Below are positions 1 through 8,037 of a stretch of DNA of 64,000 nt, piece after piece. The stretch lies in the NCBI GenBank assembly GCA_017305535.1, contig JAFKKN010000002.1, positions 186,001 through 250,000 of the forward strand, given 5' to 3'. The notes below the pieces were generated by a model that saw only the letters and a program-made list of their open reading frames with translations, had not been told where the DNA came from and made no database searches. The first letter of the stretch is position 1, and each line of letters opens with the position of its first letter. Origin of the DNA: Hyphomicrobiales bacterium. GTDB taxonomy: Bacteria; Pseudomonadota; Alphaproteobacteria; Rhizobiales; Xanthobacteraceae. Position numbers and translations under genes: made by a program.

Positions 1-389
1 GACACCAGCAGCACGGGATGCCGCGTGTCGCGCAGCCAATCGGCCACCGCCTTGGTTTCGGCTTCGACATCGCGCGACGCGTGCATCAGGTTCGACAACC
101 ACAACGTCAGGCAATCGACCAGCACGACGACGCCCTCACACGCCTCGCGCGATAACGTATCGACCAGCGCCAGCGGCTCCTCCACCGTGCGCCAGCCGTC
201 GCCGCGCTGCGCGCGATGATGTGCGATGCGCGTGCGCATCTCGTCGTCGCCTCCGGTCGCGGTGGCGAGATAGACACGGATGAGGTTGCTCTGCTGCGCG
301 ATGCGTTCAGCGAAACGCGATTTGCCCGAGCGGGCACCGCCCAGCACCAGCGTTGGTCGTAGCGCAAACGAAAGTGGATCGTGCGGCAT
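1..389 (-). CDS. cobU: Adenosylcobinamide kinase / adenosylcobinamide-phosphate guanylyltransferase CobU (partial, 3' end outside window)
   Basis: CobU phosphorylates adenosylcobinamide and then transfers GMP to it, in the nucleotide-loop step of cobalamin synthesis. Only the N-terminal ~129 residues are present, because the gene runs off the left edge. The translation from the ATG at 389-387 begins MPHDPLSFALRPTLVLGGAR and contains the P-loop GGARSGKS near residue 18. This is followed by residues typical of the family (RIAHHRAQRGDGWRTVEEP, and VVLVDCLTLWLSNL). An in-frame stop lies 5 codons upstream, so the start is well bounded. The gene is divergent from cobT and follows a cobalamin riboswitch on the same strand, so expression should fall when cobalamin is plentiful. 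Confidence 0.9.
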   Translation of the reverse strand, partial: MPHDPLSFALRPTLVLGGARSGKSRFAERIAQQSNLIRVYLATATGGDDEMRTRIAHHRAQRGDGWRTVEEPLALVDTLSREACEGVVVLVDCLTLWLSNLMHASRDVEAETKAVADWLRDTRHPVLLV

Positions 390-494
390 CAACGGCCCGG
401 ATCAAACGCGAGCTTTGCCGGGTCGTGCCACAGGCGTAAGGCGGCACGCGCTCGCCGGATGCACCCCGCCCCGACGCCGTCAAAACACAATGGT

Positions 495-682
495 GATGGC
501 AGGTCTCCTGGCTTGCGAGTCACCGCCCCGTCGCCGCCTTCCCGGATTGCTCCAGTGGCCTCGGCGCAAGGCTCCTCTCAACGGAGGCTCGTCGCTGACA
601 GTTGCGGGGGCAGCGCCGGCATTGGTATTTCTCCGCACCGGCTTCCCTTTTCACCTTCCATATGGAAGGACCATCGCCGAAG
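495..682 (-). promoter_or_regulatory. Cobalamin (B12) riboswitch, minus strand, upstream of cobU
   Basis: Read on the minus strand, the conserved riboswitch blocks occur in the right order. They are GGGAAGCCGGTG (647-636), the core GCGCTGCCCCCGCAACTGTC (615-596), and the B12 box AGCCAGGAGACCTGCC (513-498). The B12 box lies about 108 nt before the cobU ATG, so the element sits in the cobU leader. It points away from cobT, so cobT and cobS are not under this copy unless by another mechanism. The 5' edge is approximate. Confidence 0.93.
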
Positions 683-739
683 ACGCTAGCCTTGGGCGAC
701 AACGCGGTCAACCGCGCCGCGCCCGATGAGGACATCGAC

Positions 740-1795
740 ATGACCGACGCCAATGCCGCGCAGTGGCTGCCCCCCCACATCGCACCGCTCGACCGTGTGC
801 ACGAGGCGACGTTGCGCGGGCGGATCGATGGTAAAGCCAAGCCGCCCGGCTCGCTCGGTCGCATCGAGGAACTGGCCTTGCAAATCGGCCTGATCGCGCA
901 TCCGGCGGCGCCCCGCGCGAACAACGCCGTGCTGCTCGTATTCGCCGGCGATCACGGCATGACCGCCTCCGGTGTGTCGCAATATCCATCGGACGTCACC
1001 GCCGCGATGGTGAAAACCTTTCTCGCCGGCCGCGCCAGCGCCAACGCATTCGCCGCTGCAACCGGCGCGCGGCTGCGGGTGATCGATGCCGGCGTGGCCG
1101 CCGACCTGCCCCCGCATCCCGACCTGATCGATGCCAGGATCGCGCGCGGTACCGCCGATGCCGCACATGCGCCCGCGATGACACGCGAGCAAGCGATCAC
1201 GGCGCTGACGCGCGGTCGCGAAATCGCCATGCAGGAAATCCGCGATGGCGCCGATGTCATCGCCATCGGCGAGATGGGCATCGGCAACACCGCCTCCGCG
1301 GCGCTGATCGCGCATCGCCTCGCGCCCGCGCCGCTGGATGATTGCATCGGCGTTGGCGCCGGGCAAAGCGACGAAGGACTGGCGCGCAAACGCGCGGTGC
1401 TGATGCGGGCGGCCGCGCGCAGCGATGTCGTTGCCCCGCTCGATGTGCTTACCGAATTCGGCGGCTTTGAAATCGCGATGATGGCGGGTACGGTGATCGG
1501 GGCTGCCGCATCGCACCGCTCGGTGATCGTCGACGGTTTCATTTCCAGCGCCGCCGCGCTGGTGGCGGTGCGGCTGTGCCCGGCGGCGCGCGACACGTGC
1601 GTGTTCGCGCATCGTTCGGCGGAACGCGGCCATGGCCTCGTGCTCGATGCGATGCAGGCGACACCGCTGCTCGATCTCGGATTGCGGCTTGGCGAGGGCA
1701 CCGGCGCGCTGCTGGCGCTGCCGCTGCTGCGCGCCGCCGCGCGGCTTATCACCGACGTTGCGAGCCTCGACGAGGTGTTGAGCGGAGCGATCTGA
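740..1795 (+). CDS. cobT: Nicotinate-nucleotide--dimethylbenzimidazole phosphoribosyltransferase CobT
   Basis: CobT makes alpha-ribazole phosphate from nicotinate mononucleotide and 5,6-dimethylbenzimidazole, providing the lower ligand of cobalamin in the cytoplasm. The 351-residue product has the usual family length and typical blocks. These are KPPGSLGRIEELA near residue 33, FAGDHGMTASGVSQYP near 70, the glycine-rich EMGIGNTASAAL in the middle, and VDGFISSAAAL towards the C-terminus. The ATG at 740 is preferred because GAGG stands 8 nt upstream and the alignable sequence begins soon after. Reading further upstream would run into the antisense riboswitch region. The stop codon abuts the cobS start (TGAATGAG), so cobT and cobS are probably co-transcribed. 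Confidence 0.93.
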   Translation: MTDANAAQWLPPHIAPLDRVHEATLRGRIDGKAKPPGSLGRIEELALQIGLIAHPAAPRANNAVLLVFAGDHGMTASGVSQYPSDVTAAMVKTFLAGRASANAFAAATGARLRVIDAGVAADLPPHPDLIDARIARGTADAAHAPAMTREQAITALTRGREIAMQEIRDGADVIAIGEMGIGNTASAALIAHRLAPAPLDDCIGVGAGQSDEGLARKRAVLMRAAARSDVVAPLDVLTEFGGFEIAMMAGTVIGAAASHRSVIVDGFISSAAALVAVRLCPAARDTCVFAHRSAERGHGLVLDAMQATPLLDLGLRLGEGTGALLALPLLRAAARLITDVASLDEVLSGAI

Positions 1796-2560
1796 ATGAG
1801 CGAGATGGAGCACTTCCGCAACGCCACGCGTTTCATGACCATCCTGCCAGTACGCTCGGCGGCTGGTGAGATCGCGCCGGACTGGCTAACGCGCTGCCTG
1901 AAGTATTCGCCGCTGGTCGGCATCGGCATCGGCATCGTTTCGGGACTCGTGCTGCTGATCGCGACGGAGTTGTGGAACGAGACCATCGCCGCGATGCTGG
2001 CGGTCGCGACCAGCATCGCGCTGACCGGGGCGCTGCACGAAGACGGCTTCGCCGACGCCTTCGATGGCTTCGGCGGCGGTTTCACGGTGGAGAAGCGTCT
2101 CGCCATCATGAAAGACAGCCGCATCGGCACCTACGGCGCGCTGGCGCTCGGCCTCAATGTCGCGCTGCGGATCGCGGCGCTGGCGGCATTGACGCCATGG
2201 CAGGGCGTTGCCGCGCTGATTGCCGCACATGCGGCGGCGCGCGCGGCGCCGGCCTGGGTGATGACGCGCCTCTCCTACACGGGCGACGTCAGCGCGATGA
2301 AAGTCGCTTATGCCGAATCGCGGCCGCGCACCGACGAATTGCAGCTCGGCCTGATCTTCGTCCTGCTGGCCATCCTGCCGCTGACCTTGATCTCGGCGCC
2401 GGCGGTGGCGTTCGGCGCATTGCTCGGCGCGTCGCTGGCGGCCCTGTTGGCACTGTGGGCGCGACGATTGATCGGCGGCTACACCGGCGACGTGCTCGGC
2501 GCGATCGAACAGGCCTTCGAGATCGGCTTCCTGCTCGGCGTCGCGGCGTTGCTGGGATAG
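1796..2560 (+). CDS. cobS: Adenosylcobinamide-GDP ribazoletransferase (cobalamin synthase) CobS/CobV
   Basis: This enzyme joins adenosylcobinamide-GDP with alpha-ribazole (phosphate) to form adenosylcobalamin (phosphate) at the inner membrane. The 254-residue protein has several hydrophobic segments. It carries the family motif HEDGFADAFDGFGGG (residues 81-95), whose acidic residues are expected to bind metal, followed by KRLAIMKDSRIGTYGALAL. The C-terminal stretch with GGYTGDVLGAIEQ is also typical. It begins immediately after the cobT stop, which indicates an operon. A palindromic repeat follows 12 bp after the stop and could form a terminating or mRNA-stabilising hairpin. Confidence 0.93.
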   Translation: MSEMEHFRNATRFMTILPVRSAAGEIAPDWLTRCLKYSPLVGIGIGIVSGLVLLIATELWNETIAAMLAVATSIALTGALHEDGFADAFDGFGGGFTVEKRLAIMKDSRIGTYGALALGLNVALRIAALAALTPWQGVAALIAAHAAARAAPAWVMTRLSYTGDVSAMKVAYAESRPRTDELQLGLIFVLLAILPLTLISAPAVAFGALLGASLAALLALWARRLIGGYTGDVLGAIEQAFEIGFLLGVAALLG

Positions 2561-2572
2561 AGGAACTGTTCT

Positions 2573-2665
2573 TCGTCATGGCCGGATTTATTCCGGCCAT
2601 CCACGTCCTTCTAACTGAGACCATGAAGAAGACGTGGATGCCCGGGACAAGCCCGGGCATGACGA
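2573..2665. repeat. Palindromic intergenic repeat, family A (copy 1)
   Basis: The element starts with TCGTCATGGCCGG...CCGGCCATCCACGTC and ends with GACGTGGATGCCCGGG...CCCGGGCATGACGA. Its two ends are near-complementary, so it can fold into a long hairpin. Other copies or parts are at 11275-11402, 18052-18297, 23408-23496, 49615-49700 and 62351-62467. This copy sits between the convergent genes cobS and the phosphatase-like gene. REP-like or MITE-like by appearance. Confidence 0.85.
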
Positions 2666-2691
2666 GGGATGGCTCGGTACATCGCGATAAC

Positions 2692-3237
2692 TTAGCAATC
2701 CAGTCCCAACCGATACGGCATCCCCTCGAACGCCTCGGCACCGCGGCCGATGCGCGCGATGGCGTCGACCATCGCACCCTTGCGCCCCAACAGATCGTCG
2801 GCCAGCGCCACCATCAATCGATTCGGCGTGACGAACGGCGCGCACATGCGTAACGCACTCGCAAATTCACCTTCACGTCCGGGATGACGATCGCACGCGA
2901 GAATATAGGCCGCCGCGCTGGAACGGCTGATGCCGGCCCAGCAATGGATCAATAGCGGCGTTTCGCGCGCGCGAACGCGGCCGAAATCCAGCATCGCCGC
3001 GATCATCTCGCCGCTCGGCAAGATGAGTCCTTCGCGCGGCTCGATAATGTCGTGAAACACCAGATGCAACCGCCGCCGTGGCGTGAGCGCGGAGAGAGCC
3101 TCGGCGTCGGTATCGGGCGAGAGCAGCGTCAGCAGATCATAGGAGGGCAGTTGCCGCGCGACGTCCTGCACCGCGCTCAATGGCGCAACGTGGATCGCGC
3201 CGTCGCTTAAGGGCGAAGCAGCAGCCTCAGCCGGCAA
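2692..3237 (-). CDS. Protein-tyrosine-phosphatase-like protein (cysteine phosphatase fold)
   Basis: The 181-residue product contains the signature HCWAGISRSSAA. This is the C(X)5R P-loop of cysteine-dependent phosphatases, with Cys99 as nucleophile and Arg105 binding phosphate. The upstream FHDI segment (Asp63) may supply the general acid. No signal peptide is seen, so it is probably cytoplasmic. The substrate cannot be told from sequence. The start is uncertain: no ATG fits, and the TTG at 3237 is chosen because it overlaps the end of the preceding MBL-rhodanese gene by 11 bp and keeps the conserved IHVAPLSAV segment. The overlap suggests translational coupling with that sulfur-related gene. 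Confidence 0.75.
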   Translation of the reverse strand: MPAEAAASPLSDGAIHVAPLSAVQDVARQLPSYDLLTLLSPDTDAEALSALTPRRRLHLVFHDIIEPREGLILPSGEMIAAMLDFGRVRARETPLLIHCWAGISRSSAAAYILACDRHPGREGEFASALRMCAPFVTPNRLMVALADDLLGRKGAMVDAIARIGRGAEAFEGMPYRLGLDC

Positions 3238-4267
3238 TCACCGGCCCTCCGGCCTTCTTCCACGCGTCGATGCCGCCTTCGAGATGCATCGCATCGGCAA
3301 TACCGGCCTCCTTCGCGGCCTTCACCGCCATCGCCGAGCGTTCGCCGAAGGCACAAAAGAACACGATGCGGCGATGGCTCGCGGCCGCGACCTCGCGCAA
3401 CATGCCGCCGGCTTTCAGGCTGTCGCCAATCGACGGATAGGGCGTGTGCAACGCGCCCGCGAGCGTGCCGTGCTTGGCGCGCTCGGTCTGCTCGCGCAGA
3501 TCGACCAGCAGAATATCCGGCCGACCGAGTTGATGGATCGCATCGCGTGGCCGCAGCGCGCAGCCTTGCTCGGCCAGCGCGTGCTGATGCAGGCCGATCT
3601 TCATGTTGGCGGGAATCACCACGTCCATCAGCTTCGGATTAGGCAGATTGAGATTGCCCATCAGCTCGATGTATTCGTCCACCGATGCGACCTGCAGGCG
3701 CGGGTTGTAGCGCCGCTCCTCGCCGATGGTGGAGACGGTGTCGCCTTTGTAGTCGTGTGCCGGAAACACCATGGTCTCCTCGGGCAGCTTCAGCAGGCGG
3801 TTGAAGATCGAATCGTACTGCGCCCGCGCGCTGCCGTTCTGGAAATCGGTGCGGCCGGTGCCGCGAATGAGCAGCGTATCGCCGGTGAAGACGCGATCCG
3901 CCATGCGGTAGCTGTAGGAATCGTCGGTGTGGCCCGGCGTGTACATCACGTCGAGCGCCATGCCCTCGATGGTGATCTTGTCGCCGTCGCCGACGCGCAT
4001 CGCCACCACGTCGGCCTTGCTCTGCTCGCCCATGATGGTGACGCACTGGGTGCGGTCGCGCAGTTCGCCGAGCCCGGTGACGTGATCGGCGTGCAGATGG
4101 GTGTCGACCGCCTTCACCAGCTTGAGATCGAGTTCGCGCAAAAGCTGGCAATAGCGATCGACCTTCTCCAGCACCGGATCGATCAACAACGCCTCGCCAC
4201 CGGCGCGGCTCGCCAGCAGATAGCTGTAGGTTCCCGATACGCTGTCGAACAGTTGACGGAAAATCAT
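3227..4267 (-). CDS. MBL-fold persulfide-dioxygenase-like protein fused to a rhodanese domain
   Basis: Residues 1-~200 form an ETHE1/glyoxalase-II-like metallo-beta-lactamase domain. The metal motif THLHADH (His57, His59, Asp61, His62) is followed by PGHTDDSYSY and FTGDTLLIRGTGRTDFQ, and the latter is characteristic of ETHE1-type sulfur dioxygenases. Residues ~235-346 form a rhodanese domain with the catalytic loop CAFGERSA (Cys305). In related fusions the rhodanese moves sulfane sulfur between thiosulfate and glutathione persulfide, and the dioxygenase oxidises the persulfide to sulfite. The ATG at 4267 has GAGG 5 nt upstream. The location next to a sox cluster fits a cytoplasmic sulfur-handling role, but substrate use is inferred. 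Confidence 0.85.
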   Translation of the reverse strand: MIFRQLFDSVSGTYSYLLASRAGGEALLIDPVLEKVDRYCQLLRELDLKLVKAVDTHLHADHVTGLGELRDRTQCVTIMGEQSKADVVAMRVGDGDKITIEGMALDVMYTPGHTDDSYSYRMADRVFTGDTLLIRGTGRTDFQNGSARAQYDSIFNRLLKLPEETMVFPAHDYKGDTVSTIGEERRYNPRLQVASVDEYIELMGNLNLPNPKLMDVVIPANMKIGLHQHALAEQGCALRPRDAIHQLGRPDILLVDLREQTERAKHGTLAGALHTPYPSIGDSLKAGGMLREVAAASHRRIVFFCAFGERSAMAVKAAKEAGIADAMHLEGGIDAWKKAGGPVIAG

Positions 4268-4365
4268 GATCGCCTCGACGCTCTTTCGTGGAACAATATA
4301 GCCCGATAGATAGGCACGGGAAAATACTATTCCATGGAGCGGCGTGCATCCGCCGCAGCAAAATC

Positions 4366-4914
4366 TCAGAAGTCGAGGCTGTCGCGGATGGCGTCGAGCC
4401 CGGCCTTGGCACAGGTCTCGTCCTTGTCGCCGCCCGGTGCGCCGGAGACGCCGATGCCGCCAAGCAGCGTGCCGCCGGATTCGATGACGAGCCCACCGCC
4501 GAGCATCGCGACATTGGGCAGCCGCGCCAGACCGGAATCGAGCCCGCCGTCCCGAATCGATTTCGCGAGATCGGCGGTGGACGCGCGGAAACTCAGCGCG
4601 GTGTAGGCCTTGCGCGTCGCGGTGTCGTTGGCGGGAAGCCCCGCATAGCGATCGCGCAACAGCACCTGCGGCAGGCCGAAGCGATCCACCACCGCGACCG
4701 AAATCTGATAGCCATTGTCGCGGCAGGTCTTCATCGCCGCCTGCGCGGCCTGCAACGCCACTTCCGGCGTCAACGACTTGTAGGTCACCATCGCTGCGTC
4801 ATCGGCGCGCGCGAAGGTCGAAAGGAAAGCCGCCGAGGCGAAGATCGCAAGCAACAAAGCGAGACGTCGTCCCTGCGCAGGCAGGGACCCATAACCCCTG
4901 ACGTTGGTTGTCAT
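4366..4914 (-). CDS. Secreted GlcG/HbpS-family (DUF336) heme-binding-like protein with repeat-derived N-terminus
   Basis: The 182-residue protein belongs by sequence to the GlcG/HbpS family. It has an alternating pattern such as VTYKSLTPEVALQAAQAAM, ISVAVVDRFGLPQVLLRDRYA, GGLVIESGGTLLGGIGVSGA and a C-terminal CAKAGLDAI. A hydrophobic stretch (LALLLAIFASAAFLSTFARA, roughly residues 18-37) looks like a signal peptide with cleavage after FARA, so it is probably periplasmic. Members bind heme or small ligands, and the role here is unknown. The ATG at 4914 has GAGG 7 nt upstream. The ribosome-binding site, start codon and first ~16 residues lie inside the dispersed repeat at 4865-4985, so the native 5' end seems to have been replaced or extended by the repeat. 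Confidence 0.8.
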   Translation of the reverse strand: MTTNVRGYGSLPAQGRRLALLLAIFASAAFLSTFARADDAAMVTYKSLTPEVALQAAQAAMKTCRDNGYQISVAVVDRFGLPQVLLRDRYAGLPANDTATRKAYTALSFRASTADLAKSIRDGGLDSGLARLPNVAMLGGGLVIESGGTLLGGIGVSGAPGGDKDETCAKAGLDAIRDSLDF

Positions 4915-4985
4915 AACGTAACCTCGCATTCGTTAAAGGGCCGAAGCGCTGCGGCGTATGGATCCCTGCCTGCGCAGGGACGACG
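4865..4985. repeat. Palindromic repeat, family E (copy 1), overlapping a gene start
   Basis: The ends are CGTCGTCCCTGCGCAGG and CCTGCGCAGGGACGACG, near-perfect inverted repeats about 120 bp apart. Internal pieces (ACCCATAACCCCTG near one end, CGGCGTATG near the other) also occur in the copy at 7849-7982, so the conserved unit is the whole element and not only its ends. The start of the GlcG-like gene lies inside it. Confidence 0.8.
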
Positions 4986-5006
4986 CGACCTCATCGGTTC
5001 ATTGCA

Positions 5007-5462
5007 TCATGGCCGCAGATAGCTCCAGCCCTGTTCCTGCAATTCCATCAGCCGCACCACGCCGGACGGCACGGATGTCGCTTCCGACATGATCGGAATG
5101 GGGTGGCCTTCCTTCTTCTCCATGCCCTTGCGGGTGTTCTCGCAGGCGGAGAACTGGATCTTGCCGGGGAAGGCGAGATCCTTGATGTGCCTGATGCGAT
5201 CCTTCACCGGCGAGGTGTCGTCGCGCAGCATGTTGAGACCGGGCCCATAAGTGACGATCTCGACATCGGCGCTCTCGCCCTTGCCGCGATAGTATTCGAT
5301 GACGTTGGTGGCGTTGTTGAGCGCCAGATTCATCACCGCCGGATCGTTCTGGTCGACATGGATAGCGAGGCGATGCGGTTTGCCCTCGGCGGCAAAACCC
5401 GGCGATGACAGCGACAGCATCGCGACGACGGCCAGCACCGCCGCATGAAAGAGACTCCGCAT
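5007..5462 (-). CDS. Periplasmic DsrE-family protein (first of two)
   Basis: The 151-residue product has a signal peptide (MRSLFHAAVLAVVAMLSLSS, cleavage probably after GFAA) and a DsrE/F-like fold pattern. The pattern comprises LAIHVDQNDPAVMNLALNN, ESADVEIVTYGPGLNML, and IQFSACENTRKGM with the single conserved Cys at the position used by DsrE proteins, and it ends GWSYLRP. Such proteins carry or sense sulfur in several sulfur-oxidation loci. The ATG at 5462 is chosen because GGAGG stands 6 nt upstream. It follows a related gene at 5511 in the same orientation, making a tandem pair at the end of the sox gene run. Its partner is unknown. Confidence 0.8.
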   Translation of the reverse strand: MRSLFHAAVLAVVAMLSLSSPGFAAEGKPHRLAIHVDQNDPAVMNLALNNATNVIEYYRGKGESADVEIVTYGPGLNMLRDDTSPVKDRIRHIKDLAFPGKIQFSACENTRKGMEKKEGHPIPIMSEATSVPSGVVRLMELQEQGWSYLRP

Positions 5463-5510
5463 CTTCAACCTCCGCGCTCAAGGCGACCACAAGCCGCCTC
5501 TTTCGTGAAA

Positions 5511-5981
5511 CTAAGGCCGCACCAGCGTAAAGCCGTTCTCGACCAATGACAGGATCTGGCCGACGCCGACCTGTACCGGGATAGCGCCGGGAATGATGTC
5601 CGGCCGCTTGCCGGTCTCGCGCTCGATGGTGTCGAGTGTGTTGACGCAGACATCGAACGTCACGCCTTGCGAAATCAGGCTTTCCACCCGTGTCCGGTTG
5701 GCGTTCCCGGTGCGCAGCACGTCGATGCCGGGGCCGAACGCCACCACCTCGACGGCGATGGCGTCGGGGCCATAGGCCTTGATCAGGTTGTTGGCGACGC
5801 TGATGACGAGGCTTTCCTTCTTCGCGTCCGAATCCGACAATTGCAGCACGATGCGATGTTCGGCGAACGGCTTGTCTGGCAGCGGCTTCGGCTCGGCCGC
5901 CGCGGCGGCGACGTGAAGCGTTGCGGCCGCGACCATCGCGCCCAGCACGCCTCCGACATGACGCCGCGTCATCATCCGCAT
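5511..5981 (-). CDS. Exported DsrE-family protein (second of two), directly after soxB
   Basis: This 156-residue paralogue of the gene at 5007 shows the same layout. There is an N-terminal export signal containing TRRHVGGVLGAMVAAATLH (the twin arginine makes Tat export possible), then RIVLQLSDSDAKKESLVISVANN, IAVEVVAFGPGIDVL, VTFDVCVNTLDTIE with the conserved Cys, and a C-terminal FTLVRP. The start codon lies 4 bp after the soxB stop, so it is almost certainly in the sox operon. A role as a periplasmic sulfur-carrier or accessory factor is plausible from the family and the location but is not shown. Confidence 0.82.
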   Translation of the reverse strand: MRMMTRRHVGGVLGAMVAAATLHVAAAAAEPKPLPDKPFAEHRIVLQLSDSDAKKESLVISVANNLIKAYGPDAIAVEVVAFGPGIDVLRTGNANRTRVESLISQGVTFDVCVNTLDTIERETGKRPDIIPGAIPVQVGVGQILSLVENGFTLVRP

Positions 5982-5985
5982 CGCC

Positions 5986-7740
5986 TCATCCCTGTCCGAT
6001 GATGCCGGGATTGTTCTCGACACCACGCAGGCTCACCGCGTCAGCCGGCGCCGATAGCTTGCCTTCGCGCAGATGTTTCGCGAACACGTCCCACACCGGC
6101 TCGCCCTTCTGTTCGTTGACCGAGGCCCAGCCCGCGACCTTGTAGGTCTTGCTCGCCGCAAGCGCGTGCCCGTTCGCGAGTTTCAAATCCGAAATGCGGT
6201 TGCCGACGCTCTCGTTCGGCGCGCAAGTGTAGGACAGGCCGCCGACGCGCACCATGTCGCCGCCCTGCTGGTAATAAGGGTCCGCGTTGAACAGATTGTC
6301 GCAGACGTCTTCCAGCACGCTTTTGATCTGCTCGCCGGTCATCGGCTGCGCGTAGACCTCGGAATAGGTGGTGGCGGTTTCCGCCAGCACATCTTCCATC
6401 GTCATCGGCTGTCCCGGCAGCACGCTGGTGCCCCAGCGAAAACCCGGCGAAAGCGCAATCTCGGCATCGAGCTGATGGCGAAGCGCGTCGCACAACAGGC
6501 TGTCCATGGTGCCGTTGAAATTACCGCGCCGATACAACAAATGCGGCGCGGTGGCGATCTTGGCCGCGAACGTCGCGGCATGCGGCGCGCGCAGCCGATC
6601 GATCAGCGCCAGCATCTCGGCGTCCGGTTTCAGCAGTTCGGAGAACACCGGCAGCAGGCGATAGCGCACGTCGCGCACCCTGCCCTTGCCGAGATCGAGA
6701 TCGAGCACGCCGAGGAATTTGCCGTTGGAGCCGGCGTTGGTGACGAGCGTGACGCCGCCGGCATTCTTCACCGGGATTGGCTGCGGCACGGCGTCGTGGG
6801 TATGGCCGCCGAGAATCACATCGATGCCGCTGACCTTGCTGGCGAGTTTCAGATCGACGTCCATGCCGTTGTGTGACAACAGCACGATGGCGTCGATCTT
6901 CTCGTCGGCGCGCAACGCCTGCACCAGTTTTTGCAACTCGTCGTCGCGAATGCCGAAGGTCCAATCCGGCGTGAAGCGTTTTGGATGCGCGATCGGCACG
7001 TAGGGAAACGCCTGGCCGATCACCGCGACGCGATGGCCGCCGAGTTGCTTGACGACGTAAGGTTTGAACACGCGGCCCGACGCCGCATCGAACGCGGGCG
7101 CGTCGTTGAACGCGGCCTCCTCGGTGAGGAACACGTTCTGCGCGATGAACTCGCCCTTGAATTTCGCGAGATTGGCGCGCAGCACTTTTTCGCCGTAGGT
7201 GAATTCCCAGTGGCCGGTCATCGCCTCGATGCCGAGCAGATTGGCGGCCTCCACCATGTCGGCGCCCTGCATCGCATTGGCGAGGCCGGAGCCCTGCCAC
7301 AGGTCGCCGCCGTCGAGCAGCATCGCACGGCCGTCGCCGGCTTCATTGCGCAGCCGATCGATCAGCGTCTTGAGATGCGCGAAGCCGCCGAGCTTGCCGA
7401 ACCGCGCCGCCGCTTTCTCAAAATCGAGGCAGGTGAAGGCGTAGGCATTGGCGCTTCCCGCAGCCACCTGAAAGCGTTCGAGGAACGCATTGCCCACCAG
7501 ATGCGGCGGCTGGCCCAACATGGACCCAATGCCGAGATTGACGCTGGGCTCGCGGAACAGCACCGGTTGCAACTGCGCATGAGTGTCGGTCATGTGCAGG
7601 ATGCGCGCATTGCCGAAGCCCGGCAGATCATACACGCTGGTATCGCTGGCGGCATTCGCGGCCCACGCGCGGCGCGGCAGGGCACCGGCCAACGCGGCGC
7701 CCGCGGTCCATCCCAGAAAGTCGCGGCGGCGAAGAGTCAT
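5986..7740 (-). CDS. soxB: Thiosulfohydrolase SoxB
   Basis: SoxB is a periplasmic di-manganese enzyme of the 5'-nucleotidase family. It hydrolyses the terminal sulfonate from the SoxY-bound intermediate, releasing sulfate. The 584-residue precursor has a Tat signal (LRRRDFLGWTAGAALAGA). Metal-site blocks are DTHAQLQP (~residue 52), LDGGDLWQGS (~142), GHWEFTYG (~174), LSHNGMD (~276) and GGHTHDAVPQP (~298). A C-terminal 5'-nucleotidase domain follows, with RGNFNGTMDSLLCDA and AETATTYSEVY. Its length is normal for SoxB. It is preceded by the soxK-like gene, with a repeat in between, and is followed directly by a dsrE-like gene. Confidence 0.96.
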   Translation of the reverse strand: MTLRRRDFLGWTAGAALAGALPRRAWAANAASDTSVYDLPGFGNARILHMTDTHAQLQPVLFREPSVNLGIGSMLGQPPHLVGNAFLERFQVAAGSANAYAFTCLDFEKAAARFGKLGGFAHLKTLIDRLRNEAGDGRAMLLDGGDLWQGSGLANAMQGADMVEAANLLGIEAMTGHWEFTYGEKVLRANLAKFKGEFIAQNVFLTEEAAFNDAPAFDAASGRVFKPYVVKQLGGHRVAVIGQAFPYVPIAHPKRFTPDWTFGIRDDELQKLVQALRADEKIDAIVLLSHNGMDVDLKLASKVSGIDVILGGHTHDAVPQPIPVKNAGGVTLVTNAGSNGKFLGVLDLDLGKGRVRDVRYRLLPVFSELLKPDAEMLALIDRLRAPHAATFAAKIATAPHLLYRRGNFNGTMDSLLCDALRHQLDAEIALSPGFRWGTSVLPGQPMTMEDVLAETATTYSEVYAQPMTGEQIKSVLEDVCDNLFNADPYYQQGGDMVRVGGLSYTCAPNESVGNRISDLKLANGHALAASKTYKVAGWASVNEQKGEPVWDVFAKHLREGKLSAPADAVSLRGVENNPGIIGQG

Positions 7741-7848
7741 GCGATGAACCCGAACATTTGCGGCAGCCTCACGTCAGACCCGAGAGAGTCGTTACTCTGA
7801 GTGTATGGGCGAAAAGCCGTTTGTTTGACAAACGTAGAACCCAGAATT

Positions 7849-7982
7849 CGTCGTCCCCGCGCAGGTGGGGACCCAGAACCCCTGGCCGTCGCGATCTAAG
7901 CGATCGTCCAACCAAGATCATGATCGCCATCCGCATCATGAGCGACACGGCGTATGAGTCCCCGCCTACGCGGGGACGACGC
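7849..7982. repeat. Palindromic repeat, family E (copy 2), between soxK-like gene and soxB
   Basis: The ends read CGTCGTCCCCGCGCAGGTGG and CCCCGCCTACGCGGGGACGACG as inverted repeats, with internal ACCCAGAACCCCTGG and CGGCGTATG segments shared with the copy at 4865-4985. It occupies most of the 297-bp gap before soxB. The rest of the gap shows no gene. Confidence 0.8.
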
Positions 7983-8037
7983 CGAGTTTGTTGAGGCGCT
8001 TCGTTCGCAATGAAACCTCCCCACCCAACTCGCCCGC

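Noticed and set aside
686-1813. Long minus-strand open frames across cobT (also 952-2130)
   Set aside because: They are antisense to a clear cobT gene. Their translations are rich in Arg/Ala/His without any family motif, as expected of the complementary strand of GC-rich coding DNA.
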